Positions 54,588 through 63,573 of a stretch of 64,000 nucleotides of DNA are shown here, in pieces. Origin of the DNA: Mycobacterium sp. GA-0227b (GTDB lineage: Bacteria; Actinomycetota; Actinomycetes; Mycobacteriales; Mycobacteriaceae); contig NZ_LQIK01000002.1 of the NCBI RefSeq assembly GCF_001499855.1, positions 124,001 through 188,000 on the forward strand, written 5' to 3'. The notes beneath the pieces are model-generated. The model was not told the DNA's origin. It saw only the letters and a list, made by a program, of their open reading frames with translations, and searched no databases. Position 1 is the first letter of the stretch. Every line of letters begins with the position of its first letter. The translations under genes were made by a program, and so were the position numbers.

Positions 54588-55811
54588 GTGCTGCGCATTG
54601 GGCTCTCCGGCGGTATCGGCGCCGGGAAATCGACCGTGTCCGCGACGTTCAGTGAACTCGGGGGAGTCGTCGTCGACGGCGACGTGATCGCCCGCGAGGT
54701 CGTCGAGCCCGGGACTGAGGGGCTGGCCAAGCTGGTCGACGCGTTCGGCGAGCAGATCCTGTACGGCGACGGACCGTCGGCCGGGGCGTTGAACCGCCCG
54801 GCCCTCGCCGCCATCGCGTTCAGCGACGAGGAGAAGCGCAAGACCCTCAACGGGATCGTCCATCCGCTGATAGCGCACCGCCGATCGAAGTTGATCGCGG
54901 CCGCCGCCGAAGACGCCGTGATCGTCGAGGACATCCCGCTGCTCGTCGAATCCGGTATGGCACCGATGTTTCCGTTGGTGGTGATCGTGCACGCGGACGA
55001 GGATCTGCGGGTGAAACGGTTGATCGAGCACCGAGGGTTCACCGAAGAGGACGCCCGGGCCCGGATCGCCGCGCAAGCCACCGAGGAACAGCGCCGTGCC
55101 GTTGCCGACGTGTGGCTGGACAACTCGGGCACCACAGCACAGCTGGTCGGCGCGGCGCGAGCGCTGTGGCAGGAACGGATCCTGCCGTTCGCGCACAACG
55201 TGCACGAGAATCGGCCCGCACACGCGGAACCGGTTCTGGTGCCCTACGATCCGACATGGCCTGAGCAGGCACGGCGCATCCTGGCTCGGCTCGACACGGC
55301 CTGCGGGCACCGCGCCGCGCGCATCGACCACATCGGTTCCACGGCGGTACCCGGACTGGACGCCAAGGACGTGATCGACGTGCAGGTGACGGTCGGCTCG
55401 CTCGAGGTCGCCGACGAACTGCGCGAGGCGTTGACGACGGCCGGGTATGTCTGCAGGCCGATCACCGCCGACGTCGGCAAGCCGGACGCCCGCAGCACGG
55501 CCACCGAGTTCGACCACACCGACGACGAAGCGCTGTGGCGCAAGCGATTTCACTGTTCGGCCGATCCCGGTCGACCGACGAACGTCCATCTGCGGGTCGA
55601 CGGCTGGCCGGGCCAGCAGTTCGCGCTGCTCTTCGTCGACTGGTTACGCGCCAATCCGGGTGTCCAGGCCGACTACCTCACGTTGAAGCGGCAGGTCGCC
55701 GCGAAGGGGCACACCCAGACCGGTGCCTACGCCGACGCGAAAGAGCCGTGGTTCCTCGACGCATATCGACGGGCATGGGAGTGGGCCGACGCCACCGGGT
55801 GGCGGCCCTGA
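54588..55811 (+). CDS. coaE: Dephospho-CoA kinase fused to GrpB/UPF0157 domain
   Basis: 407 residues. Residues 1-200 are CoaE: P-loop GLSGGIGAGKST, VVVDGDVIAREVVEPGTEGL (substrate Asp), LNGIVHPLIAHRR, VIVEDIPLLVESGM and VRR-type VKRLIEHRGFTEEDARARIA. Residues 220-405 are a GrpB (UPF0157, nucleotidyltransferase-fold) domain: VLVPYDPTWPEQARRILARL, ARIDHIGSTAVPGLDAKDVI, DVQV (catalytic-like DxD) and VHLRVDGWPGQQFALLFVDW. This fusion is the normal mycobacterial form. GTG 54588 starts 29 bp after rpsA. CoaE makes the last step of CoA synthesis; the GrpB half has no proven role. Confidence 0.95.
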   Translation: MLRIGLSGGIGAGKSTVSATFSELGGVVVDGDVIAREVVEPGTEGLAKLVDAFGEQILYGDGPSAGALNRPALAAIAFSDEEKRKTLNGIVHPLIAHRRSKLIAAAAEDAVIVEDIPLLVESGMAPMFPLVVIVHADEDLRVKRLIEHRGFTEEDARARIAAQATEEQRRAVADVWLDNSGTTAQLVGAARALWQERILPFAHNVHENRPAHAEPVLVPYDPTWPEQARRILARLDTACGHRAARIDHIGSTAVPGLDAKDVIDVQVTVGSLEVADELREALTTAGYVCRPITADVGKPDARSTATEFDHTDDEALWRKRFHCSADPGRPTNVHLRVDGWPGQQFALLFVDWLRANPGVQADYLTLKRQVAAKGHTQTGAYADAKEPWFLDAYRRAWEWADATGWRP

Positions 55812-55824
55812 CGGTCGCCGGAGC

Positions 55825-56346
55825 TTATGCCTGCGGCGGCGCGCTCACATCGGTGTCCGGCGCGCCGTCCACCGGAAGATTCAGCGGCGCACCGCATTGC
55901 AGCACTCCGTACATCGGATCGTCCTTCGGCCGGAGCAACCGCGGCGCGATGAACTGATCGGCCTTGGCGACGATCTGGTCGTCGACGAGGATCTCGCAGT
56001 GCAGGTTCGACCCGTACGGCCATTCGATGGAAATCTCCATGCCGGCCAGCTTGGGGTCCGCCAGCACCGCGTTGACCTCGAAGGTCTGACCGGGCAGCAG
56101 CGTGGGCTGCGCACTGTTGACGTTCTGGTCGTCCATCTTGTACGCGACGACCGCGCCGCGGGAGGTGCCGTCGGCCCGCGCGCGGTATATGACGTTGTGC
56201 AGGATTTTGGGCTGGCCGGGCGGCGCCACCTCGGTGCCGGAACCGACCGGCTGACCCGAGGCGACCGCGGGGGCCACCAGGGCGCCCACCAGCACGGCTC
56301 CCGCAGCGAGCGAGGCGGCGAAAGACGTGCGTTCGATGAGATTCAC
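55825..56346 (-). CDS. Secreted hypothetical protein
   Basis: 173 residues starting at GTG 56346. N-terminal signal sequence NLIERTSFAASLAAGAVLVG ALVAPAVASG, likely cleaved near AVASG/QPV. The mature domain is beta-rich: LHNVIYRARADGTSRGAVVA, NSAQPTLLPGQTFEVNAVLA, SIEWPYGSNLHCEILVDDQI and DDPMYGVLQCGAPLNL, with two cysteines that could form a disulfide. I do not recognise a functional family. An upstream in-frame ATG would place the signal helix inside the protein, so the GTG next to the promoter is preferred. Confidence 0.75.
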   Translation of the reverse strand: MNLIERTSFAASLAAGAVLVGALVAPAVASGQPVGSGTEVAPPGQPKILHNVIYRARADGTSRGAVVAYKMDDQNVNSAQPTLLPGQTFEVNAVLADPKLAGMEISIEWPYGSNLHCEILVDDQIVAKADQFIAPRLLRPKDDPMYGVLQCGAPLNLPVDGAPDTDVSAPPQA

Positions 56347-56354
56347 GTGATCAG

Positions 56355-56360
56355 AGACTA
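56355..56360 (-). promoter_or_regulatory. -10 element of the secreted-protein gene, leaderless arrangement
   Basis: Minus-strand TAGTCT, eight bases before GTG 56346, with TTGTCC 16 bases upstream as a fair -35. The transcript should start at or next to the GTG. Confidence 0.45.
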
Positions 56361-56390
56361 CCGTTCGTCGCGGTGCGGACAAATTCATGA

Positions 56391-56891
56391 TCATTTCCAC
56401 GTCAGCGGCATGCCTTGACTGGCCAGCCACCGGTTCAGGTCGTAGCCGTGCCGCGACAGCCCGTCGATCGCTGACACCGCGGCCTGTACCGCCTGCTCGC
56501 CGGTTTCCGGGGTCAGCAGGTTGTGCCGCACCGCGGTGAGCAGTTCGTCCACGTCGCAGAGCTCGGCCCCCTCACCGGTGCGGACCACCAGGTCGAGGTA
56601 GTGGTCCTCGGAATGCCAGACGTCCCGCCCGGGCGTGTAACGCCCGACGTCGAGGTAGTAGTCCTGGTCCAGTTCGTGGCCCGGGTTGAAGTGGAACACC
56701 GTCGCACGGAGCCGCAGCGACGGCAGCAGCCACGATTCGAGGTAGTGGAACTGGGCACGGCCAGGAGCCGGGCGAGCCATGTAGAGGCCCCAGGGCCGGA
56801 CCGTGTAGATCTCGACGGCCCGCACGATGCCCTTCGGGTCGGTGTTGGTGTGGGCGCGCAGGTCGAACGTCTCGTGCTTGGGAGCGTGGAT
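56391..56891 (-). CDS. DUF402-family protein with abnormal start
   Basis: About 167 residues if read from the conserved N-terminus. DUF402 motifs: WGLYMARPAPGRAQFHYLES, WLLPSLRLRATVFHFNPGHE, QDYYLDVGRYTPGRDVWHSE, DHYLDLVVRTGEGAELCDVD and ELLTAVRHNLLTPETGEQAV. DUF402 proteins are mostly uncharacterised, some being nucleotide phosphatases. The conserved start (IHAPKHETFDLRAHTNTDPK) is in frame but has no ATG, GTG or TTG; a TGA lies just upstream. The first usual start, GTG 56825, would drop 22 conserved residues. Equivalent to Rv1632c. Start is therefore uncertain; see findings. Confidence 0.8.
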   Translation of the reverse strand: MHAPKHETFDLRAHTNTDPKGIVRAVEIYTVRPWGLYMARPAPGRAQFHYLESWLLPSLRLRATVFHFNPGHELDQDYYLDVGRYTPGRDVWHSEDHYLDLVVRTGEGAELCDVDELLTAVRHNLLTPETGEQAVQAAVSAIDGLSRHGYDLNRWLASQGMPLTWK

Positions 56892-56981
56892 GGGTCAAGG
56901 ATAGGGCCACCGGGCCGTCGGTGGGGCGGCCGCCGCCGCGGGGCATGAAGTTGTCGGTCCGCACGCTTAACCTGGTGCATT

Positions 56982-59132
56982 ATGGCCTTCGCTACTGAAC
57001 ACCCCGTGCTCGCGCACTCGGAGTACCGCCCCGTCGACTCGATTGTGCGCACCGGCGGCCGCTTCGAGGTGGTCAGCCCGTATGCGCCCGCTGGGGACCA
57101 GCCCGCCGCAATCGACGAGTTGGAGCGCCGGATCAAGGCGGCCGAGCACGATGTGGTGCTGCTGGGCGCCACCGGCACCGGCAAATCCGCCACGACAGCG
57201 TGGCTCATCGAGCGGGTTCAGCGGCCGACTCTGGTGATGGAGCCCAACAAGACGCTCGCCGCGCAGATGGCCAACGAGTTGCGGGAGATGTTGCCGCACA
57301 ACGCAGTCGAGTACTTCGTGTCGTACTACGACTACTACCAGCCCGAGGCCTACATCGCCCAGACCGACACCTACATCGAGAAGGACAGCTCGATCAACGA
57401 CGACGTCGAGCGGTTGCGGCACTCCGCGACGTCGAGCCTGTTATCGCGCCGCGACGTGGTCGTGGTCGCGTCGGTGTCGTGCATCTACGGTCTGGGCACC
57501 CCACAGTCCTACCTGGACCGGTCGGTGGAGCTGCGGGTCGGCCAGGAGGTGCCGCGCGACGCGCTGCTGCGCCTGCTGGTCGACGTCCAGTACACCCGCA
57601 ACGACATGGCGTTCACCCGCGGGTCGTTCCGGGTGCGCGGGGACACCGTGGAGATCATTCCGTCGTATGAGGAGTTGGCCGTCCGCATCGAGTTCTTCGG
57701 GGACGAGATCGAGGAGCTGTACTACCTGCATCCGCTGACCGGTGACGTGGTGCGCAAGGTCGACTCGCTGCGGATCTTTCCGGCGACGCACTACGTCGCG
57801 GGGCCGGAGCGGATGGCTCACGCGATCTCGACCATCGAGCAGGAACTCGAGGAGCGGCTGGCCGAGTTGGAGGGCCAGGGCAAGCTGTTGGAGGCCCAGC
57901 GGCTGCGGATGCGAACGAATTACGACGTCGAGATGATGCGCCAGGTCGGCTTCTGCTCGGGCATCGAGAACTACTCGCGTCACATCGACGGCAGGCCGGC
58001 CGGATCCGCGCCCGCGACGCTCCTGGACTACTTCCCCGAGGACTTCCTGCTCGTCATCGACGAGTCGCACGTGACGGTGCCGCAGATCGGCGGGATGTAT
58101 GAGGGGGACATGTCCCGCAAGCGCAACCTCGTCGACTTCGGTTTCCGGCTGCCTTCGGCAGTGGACAACCGCCCGCTGACCTGGGAGGAGTTCGCCGACC
58201 GGATCGGTCAGACGGTGTACCTGTCGGCGACGCCCGGGCCCTATGAGATGAGTCAGACCGGCGGTGAATTCGTCGAGCAGGTCATCCGTCCTACCGGCCT
58301 GGTCGATCCCCAGGTGTTGGTCAAGCCGACGAAGGGCCAGATCGACGACCTGATCGGGGAGATCCGCAAGCGTACGGAGCGCGACGAGCGCGTCCTGGTC
58401 ACCACGTTGACCAAGAAGATGGCCGAAGACCTCACCGACTACCTGCTCGAGATGGGCATCCGGGTGCGGTACCTGCACTCCGAGGTGGACACGCTGCGCC
58501 GTGTCGAGTTGCTCCGGCAGTTGCGCCTCGGTGAGTACGACGTGCTGGTCGGGATCAACCTGCTGCGCGAGGGGTTGGACCTGCCCGAGGTGTCGCTGGT
58601 CGCGATCCTCGACGCCGACAAGGAAGGCTTCCTGCGGTCTCCGCGCAGCTTGATCCAGACCATCGGCCGCGCCGCACGCAATGTGTCCGGTGAGGTGCAC
58701 ATGTACGCGGACAAGATCACCGATTCGATGAAGGAAGCCATCGACGAGACCGAGCGGCGTCGTGCCAAGCAGATCGCCTACAACACCGAGCATGGCATCG
58801 ACCCGAAGCCGTTGCGCAAGAAGATCGCCGACATCCTCGATCAGGTGTACCGCGAGGCCGACGACGTTGAGGTCGGCGGCTCCGGTCGCAACGCCTCCCG
58901 CGGGCGCCGCGCACAGGGCGAGCCAGGCCGCGCCGTCAGCGCCGGGATCATCGAGGGACGCGACACGTCGAACATGCCGCGCGCCGAATTGGCCGACCTC
59001 ATCAGGGATCTCACCGAACAGATGATGTCCGCGGCCCGCGACCTGCAGTTCGAGTTGGCCGCGCGGATTCGTGACGAAATCGCCGATCTGAAGAAGGAAC
59101 TGCGCGGCATGGACGCCGCGGGCCTGAAGTGA
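56982..59132 (+). CDS. uvrB: UvrABC system protein B (excinuclease)
   Basis: 716 residues. Damage-verifying helicase of nucleotide excision repair. Walker A GATGTGKS at residues 62-69, beta-hairpin [24 protein letters not shown]-like [19 protein letters not shown], helicase [21 protein letters not shown], and a C-terminal UVR motif ([20 protein letters not shown]) that binds UvrC. ATG 56982 fits the family N-terminus; an in-line TAACCT -10 (56968-56973) eight bases upstream suggests a leaderless mRNA. Confidence 0.97.
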   Translation: MAFATEHPVLAHSEYRPVDSIVRTGGRFEVVSPYAPAGDQPAAIDELERRIKAAEHDVVLLGATGTGKSATTAWLIERVQRPTLVMEPNKTLAAQMANELREMLPHNAVEYFVSYYDYYQPEAYIAQTDTYIEKDSSINDDVERLRHSATSSLLSRRDVVVVASVSCIYGLGTPQSYLDRSVELRVGQEVPRDALLRLLVDVQYTRNDMAFTRGSFRVRGDTVEIIPSYEELAVRIEFFGDEIEELYYLHPLTGDVVRKVDSLRIFPATHYVAGPERMAHAISTIEQELEERLAELEGQGKLLEAQRLRMRTNYDVEMMRQVGFCSGIENYSRHIDGRPAGSAPATLLDYFPEDFLLVIDESHVTVPQIGGMYEGDMSRKRNLVDFGFRLPSAVDNRPLTWEEFADRIGQTVYLSATPGPYEMSQTGGEFVEQVIRPTGLVDPQVLVKPTKGQIDDLIGEIRKRTERDERVLVTTLTKKMAEDLTDYLLEMGIRVRYLHSEVDTLRRVELLRQLRLGEYDVLVGINLLREGLDLPEVSLVAILDADKEGFLRSPRSLIQTIGRAARNVSGEVHMYADKITDSMKEAIDETERRRAKQIAYNTEHGIDPKPLRKKIADILDQVYREADDVEVGGSGRNASRGRRAQGEPGRAVSAGIIEGRDTSNMPRAELADLIRDLTEQMMSAARDLQFELAARIRDEIADLKKELRGMDAAGLK

Positions 59133-59180
59133 TCCCAGGCGGCTTGACCTCAAGTGCGGTTCAGCTCATAGCGTGAGCGG

Positions 59181-60608
59181 GTGACCGAGACAGCGACGAC
59201 CACCACGGGCCGGTGGCGTGACCTGCTGGGGCCGAAGTACCTCGGCGCCAGCACCGTGCTCGCCGGCGGGGTCGCGCTGTACGCCACCAACGAGTTCCTG
59301 ACCATCAGCCTGATGCCCAGCGCGGTCGCCGACATCGGTGGGCACCGGTTGTATGCCTGGGTGACGACGGTGTACCTGGTCGCCTCCGTGGTCGCGGCGA
59401 CCACCGTGCACGCGACGCTGATGCGCCTCGGGCCTCGGTCCTCGTATCTGCTGGCACTCAGCGTGTTCGGCGCCGGCAGCGTGGCCTGCGCTGCGGCGCC
59501 CACCATGTCGGCCCTGCTGGTCGGCCGCACGGTGCAAGGGCTGGCCGGCGGGCTGTTGGCCGGGTTGGGCTATGCAGTGATCAACACCGCACTGCCCCAA
59601 CGGTTGTGGACCAAGGCGTCGGCGCTGGTGTCGGCGATGTGGGGCGTGGGCACCCTGCTCGGTCCGGCCGCCGGCGGCATCTTCTCCCAATTCGGTTCGT
59701 GGCGTTGGGCGTTCGGAGTCCTCGCGATCCTGACCGCGGCGATCGGCGTGCTGGTGCCGTTGGCCTTACCCGCGCGGCGTGTCGCCGCCGCCGACGTCCC
59801 GATCACGCCGATCCCCGTGCCGTCGCTGATCCTGTTGGGTGCCGCGGCGCTGGCGGTCAGCGCGGCCGGCGTGCCGCGGGATGCGCGGGTCACCGCTGCG
59901 CTGCTCGGCTTTGGTGCCGCTCTGGTGGCGGCGTTTCTGTTCGTCGACCGGCGGCTACCCGCGGCGGTGTTGCCGCCCAGCACGTTTGGCCGCGGGCCGC
60001 TGAAATGGATCTACCTGACCCTCGGCGTACTGATGGCCGCGACGATGGCGGACATGTACGTGCCGCTGTTCGGGCAGCGCCTGGCCGGCTTGACGCCCGT
60101 GGCAGCCGGCTTCCTCGGCGCCGGGTTGGCGCTGGGTTGGACCGTCGGCGAGATCGGCAGCGCCTCGATGGGCAACGAACGGATGATCAGGAGGACGGTC
60201 GCGGTCGCACCGGCCGTGATGGCCGCTGGTCTCGCCCTCGCGGCGGCGACCATGCGCGACGACGCCCCACCCGCCGTGGTTGCGGTCTGGGCGCTGGCGC
60301 TGGTCGTGACGGGCGCCGGGGTCGGCATCGCGTGGCCGCACCTGTCGGCATGGGCGATGAGCCGGGTCGACGACCCGGCGGAGGGGCCGACGGCGGCCGC
60401 CGCTATCAACACCGTCCAGTTGATTTGCGGTGCGTTCGGCGCCGGGCTGGCCGGTGTCGTCGTGAACCTGACCGAGACGGGTACCGCGACGCCCGCTCGG
60501 TGGTTATTGGCGGGCTTCGCGGTCTTGGCCGCGTTCGGGTTGGTGGCGTCGACGAGGAGTGGGCGTTTGCCACAACTCGCCAATACCGCGACACCCCAAC
60601 GGCATTGA
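59181..60608 (+). CDS. MFS transporter, drug-efflux type
   Basis: 475 residues, about 14 hydrophobic segments of the DHA2-like architecture. Seen: YLGASTVLAGGVALYATNEFLTISLMPSAV, motif A-like LMRLGPRSSYLLALSVFGAG, motif C-like LVSAMWGVGTLLGPAAGG, and long helices ALAVSAAGVPR and so on. It follows uvrB by 48 bp and matches Rv1634. Likely proton-coupled export; substrates unproved here. The soluble tails are short. GTG 59181. Confidence 0.9.
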   Translation: MTETATTTTGRWRDLLGPKYLGASTVLAGGVALYATNEFLTISLMPSAVADIGGHRLYAWVTTVYLVASVVAATTVHATLMRLGPRSSYLLALSVFGAGSVACAAAPTMSALLVGRTVQGLAGGLLAGLGYAVINTALPQRLWTKASALVSAMWGVGTLLGPAAGGIFSQFGSWRWAFGVLAILTAAIGVLVPLALPARRVAAADVPITPIPVPSLILLGAAALAVSAAGVPRDARVTAALLGFGAALVAAFLFVDRRLPAAVLPPSTFGRGPLKWIYLTLGVLMAATMADMYVPLFGQRLAGLTPVAAGFLGAGLALGWTVGEIGSASMGNERMIRRTVAVAPAVMAAGLALAAATMRDDAPPAVVAVWALALVVTGAGVGIAWPHLSAWAMSRVDDPAEGPTAAAAINTVQLICGAFGAGLAGVVVNLTETGTATPARWLLAGFAVLAAFGLVASTRSGRLPQLANTATPQRH

Positions 60609-60629
60609 ACGCTCCCCCGCGCGAGAGGA

Positions 60630-60635
60630 TAGAAT
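60630..60635 (+). promoter_or_regulatory. -10 element for the small secreted-protein gene
   Basis: TAGAAT with TTGAAC about 19 bases upstream (60605-60610, partly inside the MFS stop region). Predicted leader of about 43 bases ends with TAGGAG about eight bases before GTG 60685. Confidence 0.45.
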
Positions 60636-60684
60636 GTCCCCGGGTCGGAATCGATGAATTTGCTGCAGTAGTAGGAGTTTCGTT

Positions 60685-60960
60685 GTGGTTGTGAAGAGGA
60701 TCGGGATGCATGCTGCGCTCATCGGCGCGCTGGCCGTCACCGCCTTGGGTGTCGGTTCGGGTGTGGCCAACGCCGAGCAACCGGTACCGAATACACCGGG
60801 TATGACGTGGAAGCTCGACAAATGGGACGACTGGGACGACCGGGGTTGGCGTGGGCCGCGCTGGGAGGAGCCGCGTTACTGGAACGGCCCGCATTACGGC
60901 GGACCGTGCGCGTGGGTACCGCCCGCCGTGTCGATGTGGGTACCGCCCGCTGCCTGTTAG
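60685..60960 (+). CDS. Small Trp-rich secreted protein
   Basis: 91 residues. Signal peptide (KRIGMHAALIGALAVTALGV, cleavage after VANA) and a mature part of about 58 residues that is remarkably rich in Trp, Asp, Gly and Pro (WKLDKWDDWDDRGW, WVPPAVSMWVPPAAC) with two cysteines. GTG 60685 has TAGGAG upstream. Related Trp-rich exported proteins occur widely in mycobacteria; none has a firm function that I know of. Confidence 0.78.
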   Translation: MVVKRIGMHAALIGALAVTALGVGSGVANAEQPVPNTPGMTWKLDKWDDWDDRGWRGPRWEEPRYWNGPHYGGPCAWVPPAVSMWVPPAAC

Positions 60961-60970
60961 CCAACGCTGA

Positions 60971-61642
60971 TCAGGTCTTGGCCGAACACAGGCCGGCGGC
61001 GAACCGCAGATCGGCCACCAGGGCTCCAAACGCCTCTTCGCGGTCTTCGGGCCGGCCCCGAAGCACCGACGACGGGTGCACGGTGACCGCCACGGCGGGG
61101 TCGACGTCGAGGTCAGTGATCTCGTCGATCTCGGGGAGCCGTAGGGCCTCGCCGCGGTGTGCGGTCAGCCGGAACGAGCTGCCCATCATCGACTGAGCGG
61201 CGGTCGCGCCCATCAGCACCAGCACTTCGGGTCGAATCGCGTCCAGTTCGGCGAGCAGCCATGGCCGGCAGGCCACCACCTCGGTGCGGCCCGGTGTCTT
61301 GTGGATACGGCGCTTGCCACGTTCGGGCAGCGTGAACTTGAAATGCTTGACCGCATTGGTCACGTAGACCCGTTCGCGGTCGATCCCGGCTTGCACCAGC
61401 GCCTTGTCCAACAGCTTGCCCGCGGGGCCGACGAACGGTGCGCCCGCCCTGTCCTCCTGATCGCCGGGCTGTTCCCCGACCAACATCATCTGGGCGTCCG
61501 CGGAGCCGCCGCCGAACACGGTCTGCGTGGCGTCGAGATAGAGGTCGCACCCCTTGCAGCTGTTCGCTGCGTCGGCGAGGTCGTCGAGATCGCGGCTGTC
61601 CGGAACGAACTCCGCGGCGGTGTGCGTGGGCCGTGCGGGCAT
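60971..61642 (-). CDS. udgX: UdgX-type uracil-DNA glycosylase
   Basis: 223 residues, uracil-DNA glycosylase superfamily with Fe-S cluster. Motif A GEQPGDQEDRAG (residues 56-67), the UdgX-specific loop Lys110-Arg-Arg-Ile-His114 (KRRIH) followed by KTPGRTEVVACRPWLLAEL, and motif C VHPSSVLR (His189). Cys29, Cys32 and Cys125 look like cluster ligands. In M. smegmatis UdgX the KRRIH His attacks the deoxyribose C1' and leaves the protein covalently bound to the site. Family-4 glycosylases lack this loop. This gene lies between a small secreted-protein gene and a mannosyltransferase-like gene. Confidence 0.92.
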   Translation of the reverse strand: MPARPTHTAAEFVPDSRDLDDLADAANSCKGCDLYLDATQTVFGGGSADAQMMLVGEQPGDQEDRAGAPFVGPAGKLLDKALVQAGIDRERVYVTNAVKHFKFTLPERGKRRIHKTPGRTEVVACRPWLLAELDAIRPEVLVLMGATAAQSMMGSSFRLTAHRGEALRLPEIDEITDLDVDPAVAVTVHPSSVLRGRPEDREEAFGALVADLRFAAGLCSAKT

Positions 61643-61677
61643 GCACAGCGATTACCCGGTTCCGCCACGATCACGCG

Positions 61678-63222
61678 CTACCGCGTCGACTTGACCACCT
61701 GGGCGAAGCTGAACTGCCAGCGCTCCACGACACGGAAACCCATTGCCTGCGGCACCCGATATGCGGGCGCACGGCGAAGGCGCGGCCCCGGGTCCAGCGC
61801 GGTCCCGCTCTCGCGATCAGCGACGCTGGTGTCGCGTTGGGAGATGGTCCACAGCACGGTGCAGCGCCGAAGCTGGTCGGCGACCCCCCAGATGCCGAGA
61901 TGCGCGTCCCACAAGCGGTTTCGGTCCGCCGCACGCGGGCCGCGGCCGGGGTCGAAGAGGTGCGCATAGGCCTGTGGACGCGCGGCGGTGAGCGGACGAA
62001 TCGGGCCGGGCGCCCAATTGGTGGTGTTGTCCAGGACCAGACAGTCGCCGGGGGAGGCGTGCGCGGTGAGGACGTCGGCGACCTGGCTGAAGTCCATGCC
62101 TTCCTTCGCGTACGGGCCCCGCTGTTCGAGCAGATAATTCGGCGTGGCCGCCACCGCGAAAACCGTCAGCGCCGCCGCGACGGTCTCGCGTGTCCTGGCG
62201 ATCGCCGTGATGCCGACCGCCAGGAGCAGCGCCATGGCGGGTGAGGTGTAGCTGAGGTAGCGCGGGTAGTACACCGGTTCCAGCCACACCGAATAGAGCA
62301 GCAGCACCGCGGTCGGGACCGCGATCCAGCCCAGGCTGATGAGCACCAGTGATCGGACGCCGGCATCGGTGGGCCGGAATCGGCGCCGCACCAGGGGCAG
62401 GATCAGCACCACCGCAGCGACGACGGCGAACGCCACGCTGTGGTCGAAATACTGCTCGTGCACCACCTCCGCGACGGTGTCCCACCCCGGCGCCGAGATC
62501 CACCGCACCTGCGCGATCTGCGTCCTGCTGAACACGAGAAACGGCACAACGGCGGTGATCGCCACGGCCACCGTCGCGATCCACCGGTGCACCACCGCCC
62601 GACTGGCCGACACGGCCACCAGCGCGACGGCGTGAACGAGCACAAGCAGCACTGCGAACACGTTGAGCAGCGAGGAAGCCACCAGGGCAAGCCCGTAGCA
62701 GGCCCACAGCCGCGTCGAGTTGCGGCGAACGGCGACCACCAGCAGCACGGTCACCCAGACGGCTGCCGCGGCGGTCAGCGCATACGACCGGGCCTCGATG
62801 CCGGCCCACGTGATGCGGGGAAGGATCGCGAACATGATCCCCGCACACGCGGCGAGCATGCGAGACGAGAACTGGCGCGCCAGGACGACGACGCCGGCCG
62901 CCGCGACACCGACGGCCAGACAACTCGACAGCCGGGAGTAGAACTCGGTGACCGGGAACACCGTGAACCACCCGTGCATGAGCAGGTAGTACAGGCCGTG
63001 TACGGCGTCGATGTTGTGCAGCAGTCGCCACAGCTCGGGGATGGACCGAGTCGAGGCCGAGATCGTCGCCGCCTCGTCGAACCACAGCGACGGCCGTGCG
63101 GCGCCGGCCGCCGATACCGCCACGGCGAACACCGCCACCAGCGCGGCATCGACCCGGCCGGTCCGCACGGATTCCGACCGCTCGAGGCGCGCGAGACGCT
63201 GCGCTCCCAGGGAAAGTTCCAC
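61678..63222 (-). CDS. GT39-like membrane mannosyltransferase (Rv1635c-like)
   Basis: 514 residues, about 10 helices of a polyprenol-phosphate-dependent GT-C enzyme. The first loop has the catalytic acidic motif GAARPSLWFDEAATISASTR (Asp-Glu) and the HGLYYLLMHGWF helix; FSRTQIAQVRWI and EPVYYPRYLSYTSPAMALLL are conserved. The C-terminal soluble domain is periplasmic. In M. tuberculosis, Rv1635c is required for mannose capping of lipoarabinomannan, and the position next to Rv1636-like usp matches. GTG 63222 (VELSLGAQRLARLERS) is chosen. Confidence 0.85.
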   Translation of the reverse strand: MELSLGAQRLARLERSESVRTGRVDAALVAVFAVAVSAAGAARPSLWFDEAATISASTRSIPELWRLLHNIDAVHGLYYLLMHGWFTVFPVTEFYSRLSSCLAVGVAAAGVVVLARQFSSRMLAACAGIMFAILPRITWAGIEARSYALTAAAAVWVTVLLVVAVRRNSTRLWACYGLALVASSLLNVFAVLLVLVHAVALVAVSASRAVVHRWIATVAVAITAVVPFLVFSRTQIAQVRWISAPGWDTVAEVVHEQYFDHSVAFAVVAAVVLILPLVRRRFRPTDAGVRSLVLISLGWIAVPTAVLLLYSVWLEPVYYPRYLSYTSPAMALLLAVGITAIARTRETVAAALTVFAVAATPNYLLEQRGPYAKEGMDFSQVADVLTAHASPGDCLVLDNTTNWAPGPIRPLTAARPQAYAHLFDPGRGPRAADRNRLWDAHLGIWGVADQLRRCTVLWTISQRDTSVADRESGTALDPGPRLRRAPAYRVPQAMGFRVVERWQFSFAQVVKSTR

Positions 63223-63573
63223 GTCTGCTCGGCTCCGTACCCGTCCGGTGAACGGGAAAACGCTAGCGTGCGCGAACCCGGCGCGCGCGTCGAATAGGCA
63301 TCGAACGCGGCATCGAACCCCAGTCGGCTGGCGACTTTCGTTGCCGCACTGGTTGATTCGCCAGGCGATCGCGGAATTGCCGGTGCCCGCCGCAAATTGA
63401 CGTCGACGTGGCCCGGATGTCGCCGGACGTCGCCTGGCGCAACCGGTGTAGGCGACGTCACGGCGCCCCGCGCGGGGTGACGTTGCCTGCCAAGTAGGAC
63501 GAAATAGCAGGCAAACGCCACTGGAAGGGCTACTGTTCCGAATGGCGTTGGAATCGACCCCGGGAGGACATGG
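63223..63573. other. Intergenic regulatory region upstream of the universal stress protein gene
   Basis: 351 bases with no supported gene. Five GACGT motifs occur, at 63399, 63405, 63426, 63454 and 63479; four are spaced 25-28 bases. A perfect 12-base palindrome CCCCGCGCGGGG is at 63466-63477. CGTTGCCTGC (63481-63490) and GCAGGCAAACG (63507-63517) form an interrupted inverted repeat. A -10 TACTGT is at 63531-63536. GGGAGGA (63561-63567) is the Shine-Dalgarno. Confidence 0.6.
63531..63536 (+). promoter_or_regulatory. -10 element of the universal stress protein gene
   Basis: TACTGT, about 37 bases before the ATG, just downstream of the inverted repeat described for this gap. No strong -35. Confidence 0.35.

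Noticed and set aside
57441..59153. 570-codon minus-strand open frame opposite uvrB
   Set aside because: Shadow of the well-supported uvrB gene; composition Arg/Gln/His-rich without motifs.
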